A DNA stretch of 64,000 nucleotides from Paulinella micropora (lineage: Eukaryota; Cercozoa; Imbricatea; Euglyphida): contig BJOX01000115.1 in NCBI GenBank assembly GCA_009731375.1, forward strand, positions 911,459-975,458, given 5' to 3'. Both the position numbers and the translations under genes were made by a program. Below, piece after piece: positions 8,863 through 18,014 of the stretch (within the stretch, counting starts at the first letter, position 1; each line of letters begins with the position of its first letter). The notes under the pieces are model-generated. The model ran no database searches and was not told the origin of the DNA. It worked only from the letters and a program-made list of their open reading frames with translations.

Positions 8863-9450
8863 ATGACGACCGTCAGAACTACACAATGGGGTGAGGTGTC
8901 ACTGGTTGACGCCCTCCACCAGAAATATCCTACGTGGGACCGCAACCGCTGCGCCGCCCGGGTAAAACGGCATTTACAGCTCCACCCGTACAAACTAGAA
9001 AACATGAAGCGCCACGTCTTCAAGAACCGCGGAGGGCGCAAGGACGGGACATGGGTCGCGAACCCGGCCACGGCGGCGGAGATCGTCGAGTCAATAGTGC
9101 ACGATTTTGGCCGCAAAACACGGTCAGCCCCTGGGACAGTCCTCCGGCCGCGAAATCAGCCCCTTGTAGAAGTCATCCCCGCTCTCACGCGCAATGGCGA
9201 GTGCATCGTCGACGCTACGACAACCTTGGCTGAGCTGGGACCAGACACAGCAGAAACCCTCCTCCCGGCTGCGAACGAGGCACAGACTACAGTTGCGGTC
9301 CTGGCCGAAATTGAGGCATGGGGACCTCCCTTGTCGCCCCTGCCCGAATACGAGTTCTGCGGGAGCAAAGAAGAGCCACTTACAGATCAAGGACAGCATG
9401 GCGACGAGTTCGTTGACTTGTCCGAAGGTTACGTACACAAGTTTTTTTAA
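8863..9450 (+). CDS. Hypothetical protein, possibly DNA-binding
   Basis: I took the ATG at 8863 (195 residues) because the upstream in-frame text belongs to the protelomerase gene read in the wrong frame. The first 90 residues are basic and helical (WDRNRCAARVKRHLQLHPYK, then KRHVFKNRGGRKDGTWV), which could be a helix-turn-helix type domain. The C-terminal half is acidic and low in features. No family recognised. It is convergent with the F-box-like gene, whose stop lies 1 bp beyond. Confidence 0.6.
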   Translation: MTTVRTTQWGEVSLVDALHQKYPTWDRNRCAARVKRHLQLHPYKLENMKRHVFKNRGGRKDGTWVANPATAAEIVESIVHDFGRKTRSAPGTVLRPRNQPLVEVIPALTRNGECIVDATTTLAELGPDTAETLLPAANEAQTTVAVLAEIEAWGPPLSPLPEYEFCGSKEEPLTDQGQHGDEFVDLSEGYVHKFF

Positions 9451-9451
9451 A

Positions 9452-10042
9452 TTAGTCGTGCGTTGTATAATAAAGATTAGCATTGAAACGAGGCAGAAAG
9501 CGCAGGCCGGTCTCGAACGCCCCGGCCTGCCACAGGAAACGCTGCCACTTGTTAGGCTGGACTACCTCCCACCCGCTGCGCCGGTAGGCCTCTAGAAAAT
9601 GATAGACAGGCGTGTAGGCCAGCACGACTACCTGCTCGCGCCTGTTCCGTCTGGTAGGGTAAGAAGTCCGGCCCAGGGCCCTGACGGCCTCTATGAGCGT
9701 CACCAGTTCGTGGCGGTGCTTGGCACAAAAGTGCTCGGCGCACAAGTTCTGCGAGTAAATCGGTGACAGGCACTCGAAGCAGATCTTGTCTGCCTTCTTT
9801 TCGACTCGCGCCAGCAACATGTTGATGTTCTTGATCTTGAACGTAAACGTGGCGTTCAGCAGGTGGCGCAGGCCCTCGAACTCTGTGCTTGCTTTAGCCG
9901 TGGCCTTGCGCCGCTTCCGTGGCCTGGGGCGGATGAAGCAGTTCGTGTGGCTCCGGAGGTAGACCACCGTGCGCGCCAGTTCGCCCGGGCCGAGCCATGA
10001 CAGGACTTCCGTCAGCAAGTCGCTGGGCAGACGCGCTATCAT
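9452..10042 (-). CDS. F-box-like protein
   Basis: This 196-residue protein opens with ARLPSDLLTEVLSWLGPGEL, a good match to the start of an F-box (L-P-x-[DE]-[LIV]-L-x-x-[IV]-[LF]-x-x-L). Two cysteine/histidine clusters follow (CFECLSPIYSQNLCAEHFC), probably zinc-binding. F-box proteins recruit targets to SCF ubiquitin ligases, and many large DNA viruses use them to redirect host degradation. The substrate is unknown. Other short proteins in all three elements have a similar LPxD motif near the N-terminus. Confidence 0.6.
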   Translation of the reverse strand: MIARLPSDLLTEVLSWLGPGELARTVVYLRSHTNCFIRPRPRKRRKATAKASTEFEGLRHLLNATFTFKIKNINMLLARVEKKADKICFECLSPIYSQNLCAEHFCAKHRHELVTLIEAVRALGRTSYPTRRNRREQVVVLAYTPVYHFLEAYRRSGWEVVQPNKWQRFLWQAGAFETGLRFLPRFNANLYYTTHD

Positions 10043-10095
10043 TTTTTATTGGCTAGCTTATAACTATACCAGGCAACAAGAATAAAAAAAGGGTG

Positions 10096-11460
10096 CTACA
10101 TCCGGGCTAACAGCCTCTGGCCCTCCGGCCCGCCCGGGCCCAGGCCTAGGCGTCTCGGAGGCGGCGGCGGCAGGCCCAGCGCCGGCCGCTGGTCGACGCG
10201 CCTCACCATGCTGGGCGTGCGGTACGGGTGCATGCGGTGGTTCGGATCGTTGGCGTAGACGTAGCCGTACACCGGCGGCCGCGGCGGCGGCGCCTGTTGC
10301 TCGCGCCAGCGCGCCTCGGCGGCGGCCTCCGCGTCCTGGCCAAAAGCCACCATCTCCCGCAGCTTTTGCTTGTCCTTCTGGGCCAGGCTCTTGCCCTTGC
10401 GCAGGCGGCTCTTGGCCGCGTCGGCGTAGTGCATCATTTTCTGCAGGGCCGCGTGGTCTCCGCGCGACAGGTTCAGGTTCTTGGGTACCCAGCTCGGCGC
10501 GCGCCACGCGAGCTGGGCCAAGCGCAGTTCTTTCGTGAGCTCGTCCTTGCTCGGTTCCTTGGGCTTGTCGGGGCCCTTGAGCATGACCTCCCCGTCCGGG
10601 AGAGTGGCAGGGGCCAGCCACGACATGTAGTTGTGTTCGAGCTTGTCTACTCGTTCGCTGTAGACCACGCACGCGTGCTTGGTGCCTGTCACTTCTGGGT
10701 CCGTGGCTTGGGCCAAGTGCCGGAAAAACGACTTCTTGTCCATCATCTGCCCGTAGTTCTCCCATAACGAATTCAGCGTCTTGTGGTTCTTGCTCAGGAA
10801 CATGATCGTGTAGGACGTCTGTTCGCGCATAATTGGAGAAACGCTCTGGCGGCCGGTCAGGTACTGGACGGCCACGAAACTTGAGATGTTGTAGTGCCTG
10901 TAGGTCCCAATGAAGTTGCTCATCCAGCCGTCCTGCGTGTTCAAAATGCCCACCAGGTCGTCAAAGACCAAGAAGCTCGGTTCGAGGTAGCCTTGCTGTT
11001 GGTAGCGCCGTTTCAAGTTGTCCACGTACTGCACCAGCACGTCCTTGTTGAAGCCTTCGTACACCCGCACGTGCTGCTCCGACGCCCAGTGGAAGCGATA
11101 GGAGTGTTTGAACTTGGTGCGAACCATCACGAGCCCGAACTGGAACGCCCCCTTTTTGCGGAGGCACATCGAGTACAATAACCAGCGCAGGAAGTGCGTT
11201 TTCCCTCTCTCGCTCTTACCGACCAGCACGAAAAGCTGGCCGGCCGTCGGGTCCTTGGGGTAGAAGTACTCGACGTTGCGCGAGAGCTGTTCCGGGTCCT
11301 CTGGCAGTTCTTCCTCCTTCTCCTCCTTCTTCTTCTTCTTCTTAGACTTCTTCTCCTTCTGTTTCTGGATGTACTCATCTATACGTTCCTCGATCGGCTG
11401 TTCTTCTTCTACGTCGTTTGGTGCCGGCAGGGCGCCCACCGGGCCGGCATTGTCGTCCAT
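10096..11460 (-). CDS. Genome packaging ATPase (FtsK/HerA, A32-like)
   Basis: This 454-residue protein would drive DNA into preformed capsids. Residues 1-60 are charged with a lysine-rich coiled stretch. Walker A is GKSERGKT at residues 81-88, Walker B is FLVFDDLVG near residue 165, and a downstream SFVAVQYLTG carries the glutamine/sensor motif typical of A32-type ATPases. A C-terminal extension (about 300-454) is basic and proline-rich and looks disordered. The gene lies in the morphogenesis block with the capsid and penton genes. It ends in TAG, one of four element 1 genes to do so. Confidence 0.9.
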   Translation of the reverse strand: MDDNAGPVGALPAPNDVEEEQPIEERIDEYIQKQKEKKSKKKKKKEEKEEELPEDPEQLSRNVEYFYPKDPTAGQLFVLVGKSERGKTHFLRWLLYSMCLRKKGAFQFGLVMVRTKFKHSYRFHWASEQHVRVYEGFNKDVLVQYVDNLKRRYQQQGYLEPSFLVFDDLVGILNTQDGWMSNFIGTYRHYNISSFVAVQYLTGRQSVSPIMREQTSYTIMFLSKNHKTLNSLWENYGQMMDKKSFFRHLAQATDPEVTGTKHACVVYSERVDKLEHNYMSWLAPATLPDGEVMLKGPDKPKEPSKDELTKELRLAQLAWRAPSWVPKNLNLSRGDHAALQKMMHYADAAKSRLRKGKSLAQKDKQKLREMVAFGQDAEAAAEARWREQQAPPPRPPVYGYVYANDPNHRMHPYRTPSMVRRVDQRPALGLPPPPPRRLGLGPGGPEGQRLLARM

Positions 11461-11539
11461 GGCCCCTTTTTAGATGTCGTTGAGCGGCAATTAATTTTTT
11501 TTTATTGTCTGGTGCTAGTTTTGTACAAAAGAAAGGGGG
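11461..11539. promoter_or_regulatory. Divergent intergenic spacer
   Basis: This AT-rich 79-bp gap separates the ATPase gene from the serine/proline-rich gene and contains TTAATTTTTTTTTATTG at 11491-11507. No ATTTAAAT octamer is present, so these genes may belong to a different expression class. Confidence 0.35.
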
Positions 11540-12214
11540 ATGCCTCCCTCTTTCTACACCACGGCGCCATGGATGCGCCGGGAAGACAAGGAGAGCCTGT
11601 CGCGCAAGCTGACAAAAACACGCAAGCCGTCCTGGGTCGACAACAAGCCTGTTGTCCGCGGCAAACAAACAGGGCCCACGGGCTATGCGGGCCAGACCGA
11701 CAAACAAAGGGCCCAGAAGACCCGCGACATCATGAAGTGGGTAAACCCCGAATTGCACCAAGCGCTGGGCATCCTGGAACCGCCCTCCCCACCACCGTCG
11801 CGCCCCGCCTCGCCGCCACCACCGCGCTCGCGTTCCGCCTCGGTGTCGCCACCGCCCTCGCGCTCACATTCGCCGTCACCACCGCCACGCTCGCGCTCGC
11901 CTTCACCCTCGCCGCCACCATCGCGCTCGCGTTCCGCTTCGCCACCACACTCTCGCCGCGCCTCGAAGTCGGGCAGCGAGGACGAAGGCGATGGCAACGA
12001 GGACAGAAGGGGCGACGGCGGCGGTGAGATCAAGTGGGACGAAGGCGGTGAAGGTGGCGAGGTCAACGAGGACGGCCCTCCCGCACGCGCCGGCAGCCCG
12101 GAGCCAGACGAGCAACCACTCGACGGGCGGCCCGCGTCGCCCCAGCCAGGAGGGGGCCGGCGCGACAGACCAGAGGAGCCCCGTATTGTGACAAGACTCA
12201 GCGAAAGTCGATGA
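11540..12214 (+). CDS. Serine/arginine/proline-rich disordered protein
   Basis: This 224-residue protein has a compact first 80 residues. From about residue 82 to 145 there are repeated units of the type SPPPSRSRS, then an acidic, glycine-rich tail. The repeats resemble SR domains, which are phosphorylated in eukaryotic nuclei and bind RNA or splicing factors; a virion matrix or nucleoprotein role is equally possible. Its stop codon is 1 bp from the ATG of the long coiled-coil gene, so the two are probably cotranscribed. The protein is real by frame and position, but its function is unknown. Confidence 0.65.
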   Translation: MPPSFYTTAPWMRREDKESLSRKLTKTRKPSWVDNKPVVRGKQTGPTGYAGQTDKQRAQKTRDIMKWVNPELHQALGILEPPSPPPSRPASPPPPRSRSASVSPPPSRSHSPSPPPRSRSPSPSPPPSRSRSASPPHSRRASKSGSEDEGDGNEDRRGDGGGEIKWDEGGEGGEVNEDGPPARAGSPEPDEQPLDGRPASPQPGGGRRDRPEEPRIVTRLSESR

Positions 12215-12215
12215 A

Positions 12216-15200
12216 ATGAAAACACTGCTATTGGCGAAGGACCAGGAAATTGCCTATCTGGAGGAGCGGGCCAAAGCCGACGTGCAACCGCTCGGCCAGG
12301 AAGATCCACATGGCTTGCAGGGGCAGATAGGCGCTCTGAAGCGCAGACTCGGTATGCAGGTCCAGACAATCAATGCCCAGGATAAAACGATAGAAATTAT
12401 GACTGGAACAATCGACGACGCACACAGACGGTTACAGACAATGAGCAGTGAATGGGAAGCGTCCTCTAAACTCGAGGGAAATGAGATCAAGCGCATGACC
12501 GCGTTGTTAAATGACGCCCAGGCAGGTGACCAGGCGCGCAAGCAGGCCGAGGCGGACCTTGCTAAGCTGAAACAGGCCCACGCGGCCCGGGCCCAGGAGC
12601 TAGCGGCCGCCAAGAAGGACGCTGACAACCTCGACAAGCAACTGCGCCAAGCACAAGCAGAGAGAGCCGATGAACAGGCGCGCGCCGACGATCTGTCCAA
12701 ACAAATGGAACAGGCAGCACAAGATAACGAAAAGCTGGAGCAGGCCAACCGCGCGCTGAAGGAAAAACAGAAGAAACTAGCGGACCAACAGAGAAAACAG
12801 TTTGCTGCTAGCAGCCAGGGCGCCCAAGACCTGGTCGACGAGCTCGAGGCGTCCCAGCGGGAGGTCGACGAACTGAACAGTAAACTAGCCAGAGAAGCCA
12901 AGGAACGCAAACGAGCCGAGAAGGAAAACGAGCGGCTGGCCAAGCTGGCATCAGACCTGCGTGAATCGCTCGACAAAAAGGACGGCGAGGCCCGGGGAGT
13001 GGTCGACGCGGGCCGGCACGTCGACGCGTACACCCGCCAGGTAGATGCCGAACACGAGGCAACGAAACAACTGCTGGCAAAGGAGATCCAGGACCTCAAG
13101 GCGGCGGGCAGGGGGGTCTCGGACGAAAACGAGCGCCACAAGAACAAGATCGCCATCCTAGAGCTGGAGCTACAACGGGCCCAGGCACAGATACAAAGGG
13201 ACGAACAAGACAAGCGGCTCACCCAGACCTTGAACAAGCAGTTTGAACAGGCAGAGGCCCGCGCCGAGGCCAAGTACCACCAGGCGGTCAGAGAAGCCCT
13301 GGAGGCCAAGGCCCGGGCGGATGAAGCACAGCAGACAGCTGCCCGAGCGGCACTGGAAGCCCAACAGGCCAAGGGCCAGAACACAGCGCTAATGGAAAAG
13401 GCACAGGAAGCTAAGGAGGAAGCCAGACTCGCGAACGAGAAGGCAGCCGACGCAGAACAGGCACGCGAAGAGGCACAGCAGCGCGCGGCCGCGGTAGTGC
13501 AGGCGTCCGCGGGGCTGGCGGCAGAACTCAGGGACAAGAACGCTGCCACGCTCGGGTACAGCGAAGAGAAGATGGAGCTGGAAGACAGAGCAGAGGAGGC
13601 GGAACAAACGGCCGAGCTCTACCGGCAGCAAGCGGCCGAGACATCGCGCAATGCAGCGGATGCCAGCAGGCAAGTGTTTGAGACAAACCAGAAGCTGCAA
13701 GAGATCAACGAGCGGGCCGCCGCGCTGGATAAGCAGCTACAGGAAGCACAAAAAGCTTACCAGGGTCTGCAGTCGGACAAGGCGGGCGTAGAGGCCTTAC
13801 AGAAAAAGGCGGAGGCCCTGGCCGGCGAGTACCTCGACCAGATTACGCTCAAGGACAGCGAGATCGAGCAGCTACAGGCAGAACTCAAGGAGAGCAACGA
13901 GCGTCTACAGACGTCAGAAGGCAACACCGAGGCGGAGAAAGCCAAGAACGCCAGACTGGCACAAGAACTGCAAGAAGCCCATCAACACAACCAGGAGCTC
14001 CAGGCGCGGGCCAGAGAATACAGGCGCAACCGCCAGCTGCTGCTACAGGACCTGCGCCACAAGGCAGCGGAGATCAAGCAACTGCAGACCGACTCCAAGC
14101 AACAAGCGAGGCTCGCACGCGAGCAGAGGGCGCTGGCAGACGCGGCCCTGGAGCAAGTGGCGTCGCTCGGCGCAGAGGCCCAGCGAGCTAAAAAAGCGAG
14201 CGAGGAGGCCCGCCACCGGCTGACGACAGAAAACAAACAGGCCGTACAAGCACTGGAAGAGGCGCTAGCGCGCGGCCTCTTGCAGCAAGACCTGGAGGCC
14301 GCCAACAAGGGGGGAGAAGCACTGCAACGGCACGTGGACAGCCTGGCACGCGAGACCTCGCAGCAAGAGAGCTCGCTGGCTGAAGCGAGCGAGGCCTACA
14401 ACAAGCTAACCAAACGAGTCGAGCAGCTCCGAGGAAAACTGAAAATAAACACGGATACGATCGCGGAAGCGGACGAGGCCGTGATGCAAATGGGCCGCGA
14501 GAGCGAAAAACAGAGCAAGGAAATCCTCAAACTCAGGAAAGAACTCAAGGGCGCGAAGGACGCCCTGGCTAGAGCACGGGAGGGCAGAAGGCAGAGAGAA
14601 GCTGCGGCCAGGGTCGAGGAGGCGGAACGCCTGCTCAAAGAGCGCCAGGCCAGCGAGGGCAAGCTTCGCCAGCTTACCGAGAGGCTCCAAGAGTCAGAGG
14701 AACAGAAGGCCGCCCTCGAGAAAAAACATGCTGACTACAAGGAAAGGGCCAACGCGCTGCTCCAAAAGGACAGAAAGAAGACCGCAGACGGCGTCCAGCA
14801 AAAGCTCCTTGACCAGCTCAAGCGGTACCAGGAACAAATCAAGAAGTACAAGGAGTCCCAGGAAGTCTCGGGCGCCAGCGAGCTCGCACGACAGGCCACT
14901 GCTGCGCAGCAGAAAGTCACCGAGCTCAAGGAAGCGGCAGTAGAGGCCGTGGCGCCCGCCCTGCCGCCCGCAGAAAAGAAGCGGCTGGTGCACACGGCCA
15001 GCGCAGAGGAGTTCAGCGCGTTCGTCAAGAGGTCGGGCATGGTGGATTTCATGAAGAATACGCTCGAGCGCGAGAAGGGCAGTTTCCCGCAGGGGAGCGG
15101 CATGGACAAGGCCTGGGAGTGGGCGCAGAGCCAAGTTGTGCCACTGTTCACTCAGCGGCCTGACGTGGGACAGGCGGTGGGCGAAGGCCTCGTGACGCAG

Positions 15201-15392
15201 CCCAGCATCGTCAGCGGCTTCAAGGCCTTGTTCCGGGGCCTGTTTGCCAAGGGCTGGCTCCAGTCCCGGGGTCTCGCGGTCGGCGCCGCCACGGGCGCAC
15301 CCGTGCGAATGGCTGCCGGTGTCGGCGGGCCGGTGCGTCGTCCGGGCAACGGAGGAGTGGAGGGGGGGGTTGTAGAATTAAATGTTATGTAA
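12216..15392 (+). CDS. Giant coiled-coil structural protein
   Basis: This protein has 1058 residues. From about residue 60 to 940 it is almost uninterrupted heptad-like sequence rich in Ala, Glu, Gln, Lys and Arg without prolines, so a very long coiled coil. The last 110 residues differ: DFMKNTLEREKGSFPQGSG, WEWAQSQVVPLF, then a glycine/alanine-rich end, suggesting a small globular anchor. A scaffold, ruler or tape-measure-like capsid component or a cytoskeletal mimic is possible. It sits directly before the capsid gene block. Shadow frames in this gene are long because of the skewed composition and are not genes. Confidence 0.8.
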   Translation: MKTLLLAKDQEIAYLEERAKADVQPLGQEDPHGLQGQIGALKRRLGMQVQTINAQDKTIEIMTGTIDDAHRRLQTMSSEWEASSKLEGNEIKRMTALLNDAQAGDQARKQAEADLAKLKQAHAARAQELAAAKKDADNLDKQLRQAQAERADEQARADDLSKQMEQAAQDNEKLEQANRALKEKQKKLADQQRKQFAASSQGAQDLVDELEASQREVDELNSKLAREAKERKRAEKENERLAKLASDLRESLDKKDGEARGVVDAGRHVDAYTRQVDAEHEATKQLLAKEIQDLKAAGRGVSDENERHKNKIAILELELQRAQAQIQRDEQDKRLTQTLNKQFEQAEARAEAKYHQAVREALEAKARADEAQQTAARAALEAQQAKGQNTALMEKAQEAKEEARLANEKAADAEQAREEAQQRAAAVVQASAGLAAELRDKNAATLGYSEEKMELEDRAEEAEQTAELYRQQAAETSRNAADASRQVFETNQKLQEINERAAALDKQLQEAQKAYQGLQSDKAGVEALQKKAEALAGEYLDQITLKDSEIEQLQAELKESNERLQTSEGNTEAEKAKNARLAQELQEAHQHNQELQARAREYRRNRQLLLQDLRHKAAEIKQLQTDSKQQARLAREQRALADAALEQVASLGAEAQRAKKASEEARHRLTTENKQAVQALEEALARGLLQQDLEAANKGGEALQRHVDSLARETSQQESSLAEASEAYNKLTKRVEQLRGKLKINTDTIAEADEAVMQMGRESEKQSKEILKLRKELKGAKDALARAREGRRQREAAARVEEAERLLKERQASEGKLRQLTERLQESEEQKAALEKKHADYKERANALLQKDRKKTADGVQQKLLDQLKRYQEQIKKYKESQEVSGASELARQATAAQQKVTELKEAAVEAVAPALPPAEKKRLVHTASAEEFSAFVKRSGMVDFMKNTLEREKGSFPQGSGMDKAWEWAQSQVVPLFTQRPDVGQAVGEGLVTQPSIVSGFKALFRGLFAKGWLQSRGLAVGAATGAPVRMAAGVGGPVRRPGNGGVEGGVVELNVM

Positions 15393-15402
15393 TGTGTTCA
15401 TG

Positions 15403-15478
15403 CCTTCATACATACATACATACATACATACATACATACATACGTACGCACTTACATACATACATACATACATATAGG
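15403..15478. repeat. (CATA)n microsatellite inside element 1
   Basis: About 18 units of the tetranucleotide CATA, with a few CGTA/CTTA interruptions, follow the coiled-coil gene. The same unit dominates the satellite region at 34-38 kb, so this satellite type is not confined to the non-viral-looking part of the window. Confidence 0.85.
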
Positions 15479-15532
15479 ATCTTACTTCACTAACTAACAA
15501 CCTGGACCTCATGCCACAAGGGTGCGCTGGAG

Positions 15533-15853
15533 ATGGTGTTCCAAAAGTACGGGCTGTTGCGAATCGAGGAGATCAAGGAACTGAAGCAGCTGCAGAGACT
15601 AGGTCTTGAACAGCAGGTCGAGGCCGTACAGACATGGTTCGTGCCTGCTTGGAAGGATGGAAAGCTCGCTGACTTTGTGCGCTCCGAGGCCGGAATCTGG
15701 GCCGAGCTCGCCTGCAAGTTCCGCGCGCCCACGCAGCAGCTCCAGCAGCTGCAGCAGCGCCTCGTGGCTAAAAGACAGTTGTGCCAGGACCAAGCCTTCC
15801 TGGGAGAAATTGTTGCTCTCTTGGCAAAAATATGTGCGGTCATTATGTATTAA
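15533..15853 (+). CDS. Hypothetical helical protein
   Basis: This 106-residue, mostly helical protein has QTWFVPAWKDGKLADFV in the middle, a glutamine-rich amphipathic stretch (QQLQQLQQRL) and a hydrophobic end. It lies between the coiled-coil gene and a tail-anchored protein on the same strand. No family is recognised. An antisense frame at 15490-15843 is less likely because it lacks a plausible start context and shows shadow composition. Confidence 0.5.
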   Translation: MVFQKYGLLRIEEIKELKQLQRLGLEQQVEAVQTWFVPAWKDGKLADFVRSEAGIWAELACKFRAPTQQLQQLQQRLVAKRQLCQDQAFLGEIVALLAKICAVIMY

Positions 15854-15900
15854 AAAATTTTAATCTTGCGCACGAATGTTTTTTAAATAAAGCTCTACGG

Positions 15901-16182
15901 ATGGGCAAGCGAGCTCGCGAACGCCGGACGGCCAAGCAGGCCGCGAAAAAGGAAGAAAGGCAAGAGAAAGAGACGGCCAAGCAAGAGGCCAAGCAAACCA
16001 AGGCCGACGAACATGCCGCCAAGCGCGCGCGCATCGGCCGCCGGAAGTATGAGGACCGAGAGAACAAGCAACATAACAAGGAGGACCGGCAGAAGACCGC
16101 GCGCACGATGGGGGTGGCCGTGCCGCTCGCGATCGGGGCCGTCGCGATCTCGGCCGCTGTGATCATGTCCGGCAAAAAATAA
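15901..16182 (+). CDS. Small basic tail-anchored membrane protein
   Basis: Starting at the ATG at 15901 gives 93 residues. Residues 1-70 are extremely basic and charged (many Lys, Arg, Glu, Gln), and residues 71-90 form one hydrophobic segment (VAVPLAIGAVAISAAVIM) ending in GKK. This is the layout of a C-tail-anchored protein with a nucleic-acid-binding head. It stands immediately upstream of the capsid gene, so a minor virion protein linking membrane and DNA is plausible. No family is recognised. Confidence 0.6.
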   Translation: MGKRARERRTAKQAAKKEERQEKETAKQEAKQTKADEHAAKRARIGRRKYEDRENKQHNKEDRQKTARTMGVAVPLAIGAVAISAAVIMSGKK

Positions 16183-16223
16183 ATTATTTTTATTTTCTGG
16201 TTGCCTTATATATTGACCAAACG
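16183..16223 (+). promoter_or_regulatory. Short promoter-like leader of the capsid gene
   Basis: The 41 bp before the capsid ATG are AT-rich with TTATATATTGACC at 16207-16219, a TATA-like element. The ATTTAAAT octamer is absent, which fits a late-class promoter. Confidence 0.35.
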
Positions 16224-18014
16224 ATGTTCGGCACAAGCAAGCGAGCGTGGCATCAGGGGCCTGTAGTGACCGGACCTAACAAGAAGGCCATGCTCGTGCA
16301 TGCCAATGACCGCGACCCGGTGACGGGCGCCGCGGTCGTGGTTGCCCCGAAGCACATCGTCAAGATGCCCACTCGCCCCGTCTGGACGCAGACCATCATG
16401 ACGCCCAGTCCCAGCACTGCCGCGCTCGATAACACCGCCTACTTTTCATTCATCCTCGAGAACAACTCGGCCGGTTCCATCCAGGACGCCACCCTTCGCT
16501 TCCAGATCGAGTTTGCGGCCACCGGCACGCCGACCGACTCCCGCGTCCTGCCAGTAACCCAATGGTTCGAGCGCATCGAATTCTACGAAAGGCTCAGCGG
16601 TCAAGAGTTGGCTAGATACTATGGTGATGTCCTGCACTTGCTCATGAACACCCTGAGCCAGGAAGCGCTGTCGAGCATCAACGACATGCTCAACCAGAAC
16701 AAGTACGGCCGCCTGAGCTCGCGCGTGTGGCGCAGCGGTGACGTCCAGTGGTTCTACCTCCCTATTGTGCACCTGCTCCTTAACGGCATGGACATTGATT
16801 TGAGCCACCTGAAGGGAGACCTGGAGGTCCGATTTTACCCACGCGGCTCGATCTTTGTCGAGGACCAGACTGCGCTGACCACCCCTTGTACCGCGACTCT
16901 AAAGGAAGTGCGCCTGATCTCCTCGTCCACGCTCATGCCTAACGGTTTGCTGGTGGGCAAGCACCCGGACAAGATCGGCAAGACTGTGCGCCATCAATAC
17001 CTGGACTGGGTGCAATTCATCGACCACGGCAAGAAGATGGACGTGTCGTCCAGAATAACGGTCGATTTGGACCAGTTCAATCACCGCTCGGGCGCCTTGT
17101 TCGTGTACTTGCGCCGCTCGGGCCTCCAGACCGGCTTCAGCGCCGGAGCCGTCACCTACAACCCAGACCGCGCCTATGAAGCGACCGGGCGTCTGCTCAA
17201 GTGCGACGCGCTCGGGGACACCGCCACGATCGATCTGGAAGACGTGCAAGGGCGCAGCCAGCTTGGTCAAGGAACTCCCGTCAACGAGCGCTATTTCAGG
17301 GAGCACACGGCCAACGAAGTGTTCAACGAGATCTTTGCCAACAGCAACAACGTGTACGTGATCCCGTTCTCGAACGATCTGCGGGGCATGCTCGACGGCG
17401 AGATGGACGGCTACAAGCACTTCGTAGGAGCACGGGAACGCCTCGTGTTCAACACAGCCGCCGCGCCGACCGAGACCACGCTGGAGCTGGCGTCGCAGAT
17501 GACCATCTCACCGGACAACACCGCCAACCGGCTGATCTTCAAGTTCGACGGGGTGACCCTGCTGGTCGCGGACATCGACGCCAACAACGGGGCCTACACC
17601 GGCGGAGCGGTCAGTTCCAGCCAGTGGCACTACCAGTTCGGGGCCGCGGCGTGGACCGGCATCAACACCAAGCTGGCCAGCAACTCGTACCTCAAGAGCA
17701 AGGGCATCAAGATCACGCTGGCCCAGGCAGGTTCGGCCGAGTTCACTGACAACAACATTACCGCGACGTTCACAGACCTCAACGACCAGCCCTTGATCTG
17801 CGACAAGGACGAGCTGCTCCGGTTCACGGTCTCGCTGGTCGACTCTTCGCTGGCAGCAGCCGACCAGTTGGTCAAGGACTTTGTGCCCAAGACCTACACA
17901 CCAGGCAAGCGCGGGTTCCGCAGCGGGGTTTATGATGTCTGCATCTACTCCGCCTACTTCCGCCACCTGCACGAGGGCAACGGGCGCCTGGAGGCCGTGG
18001 CGGTGCACCACTAA
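16224..18014 (+). CDS. Major capsid protein (double jelly roll)
   Basis: This 596-residue protein is the likely main capsid subunit. A basic start (MFGTSKRAWHQG) precedes a first beta-rich domain with VLPVTQWFERIEFYERLSG, whose WFERIE-type strand followed by a helical DVLHLLMNTLSQEALSSIND loop is typical of polinton-like and mriyavirus-type capsid proteins. A second beta-rich domain begins around residue 260 and ends with VYDVCIYSAYFRHLHEGNGR. Length and layout fit double-jelly-roll capsids. The neighbours (coiled coil, tail-anchored protein, penton, ATPase) support the call. The frame is intact over its full length. The exact family needs a structure-based comparison. Confidence 0.8.
   Translation: MFGTSKRAWHQGPVVTGPNKKAMLVHANDRDPVTGAAVVVAPKHIVKMPTRPVWTQTIMTPSPSTAALDNTAYFSFILENNSAGSIQDATLRFQIEFAATGTPTDSRVLPVTQWFERIEFYERLSGQELARYYGDVLHLLMNTLSQEALSSINDMLNQNKYGRLSSRVWRSGDVQWFYLPIVHLLLNGMDIDLSHLKGDLEVRFYPRGSIFVEDQTALTTPCTATLKEVRLISSSTLMPNGLLVGKHPDKIGKTVRHQYLDWVQFIDHGKKMDVSSRITVDLDQFNHRSGALFVYLRRSGLQTGFSAGAVTYNPDRAYEATGRLLKCDALGDTATIDLEDVQGRSQLGQGTPVNERYFREHTANEVFNEIFANSNNVYVIPFSNDLRGMLDGEMDGYKHFVGARERLVFNTAAAPTETTLELASQMTISPDNTANRLIFKFDGVTLLVADIDANNGAYTGGAVSSSQWHYQFGAAAWTGINTKLASNSYLKSKGIKITLAQAGSAEFTDNNITATFTDLNDQPLICDKDELLRFTVSLVDSSLAAADQLVKDFVPKTYTPGKRGFRSGVYDVCIYSAYFRHLHEGNGRLEAVAVHH

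Noticed and set aside
11194-12369. Several frames of 200-277 residues overlapping the ATPase and SR-like genes
   Set aside because: GC-rich and repeat-induced shadow frames with no motif and poor starts.
12254-13549. 431-residue serine/alanine/cysteine-rich antisense frame
   Set aside because: Mirror of the coiled-coil gene; composition follows from Ala/Glu/Gln codons read backwards.
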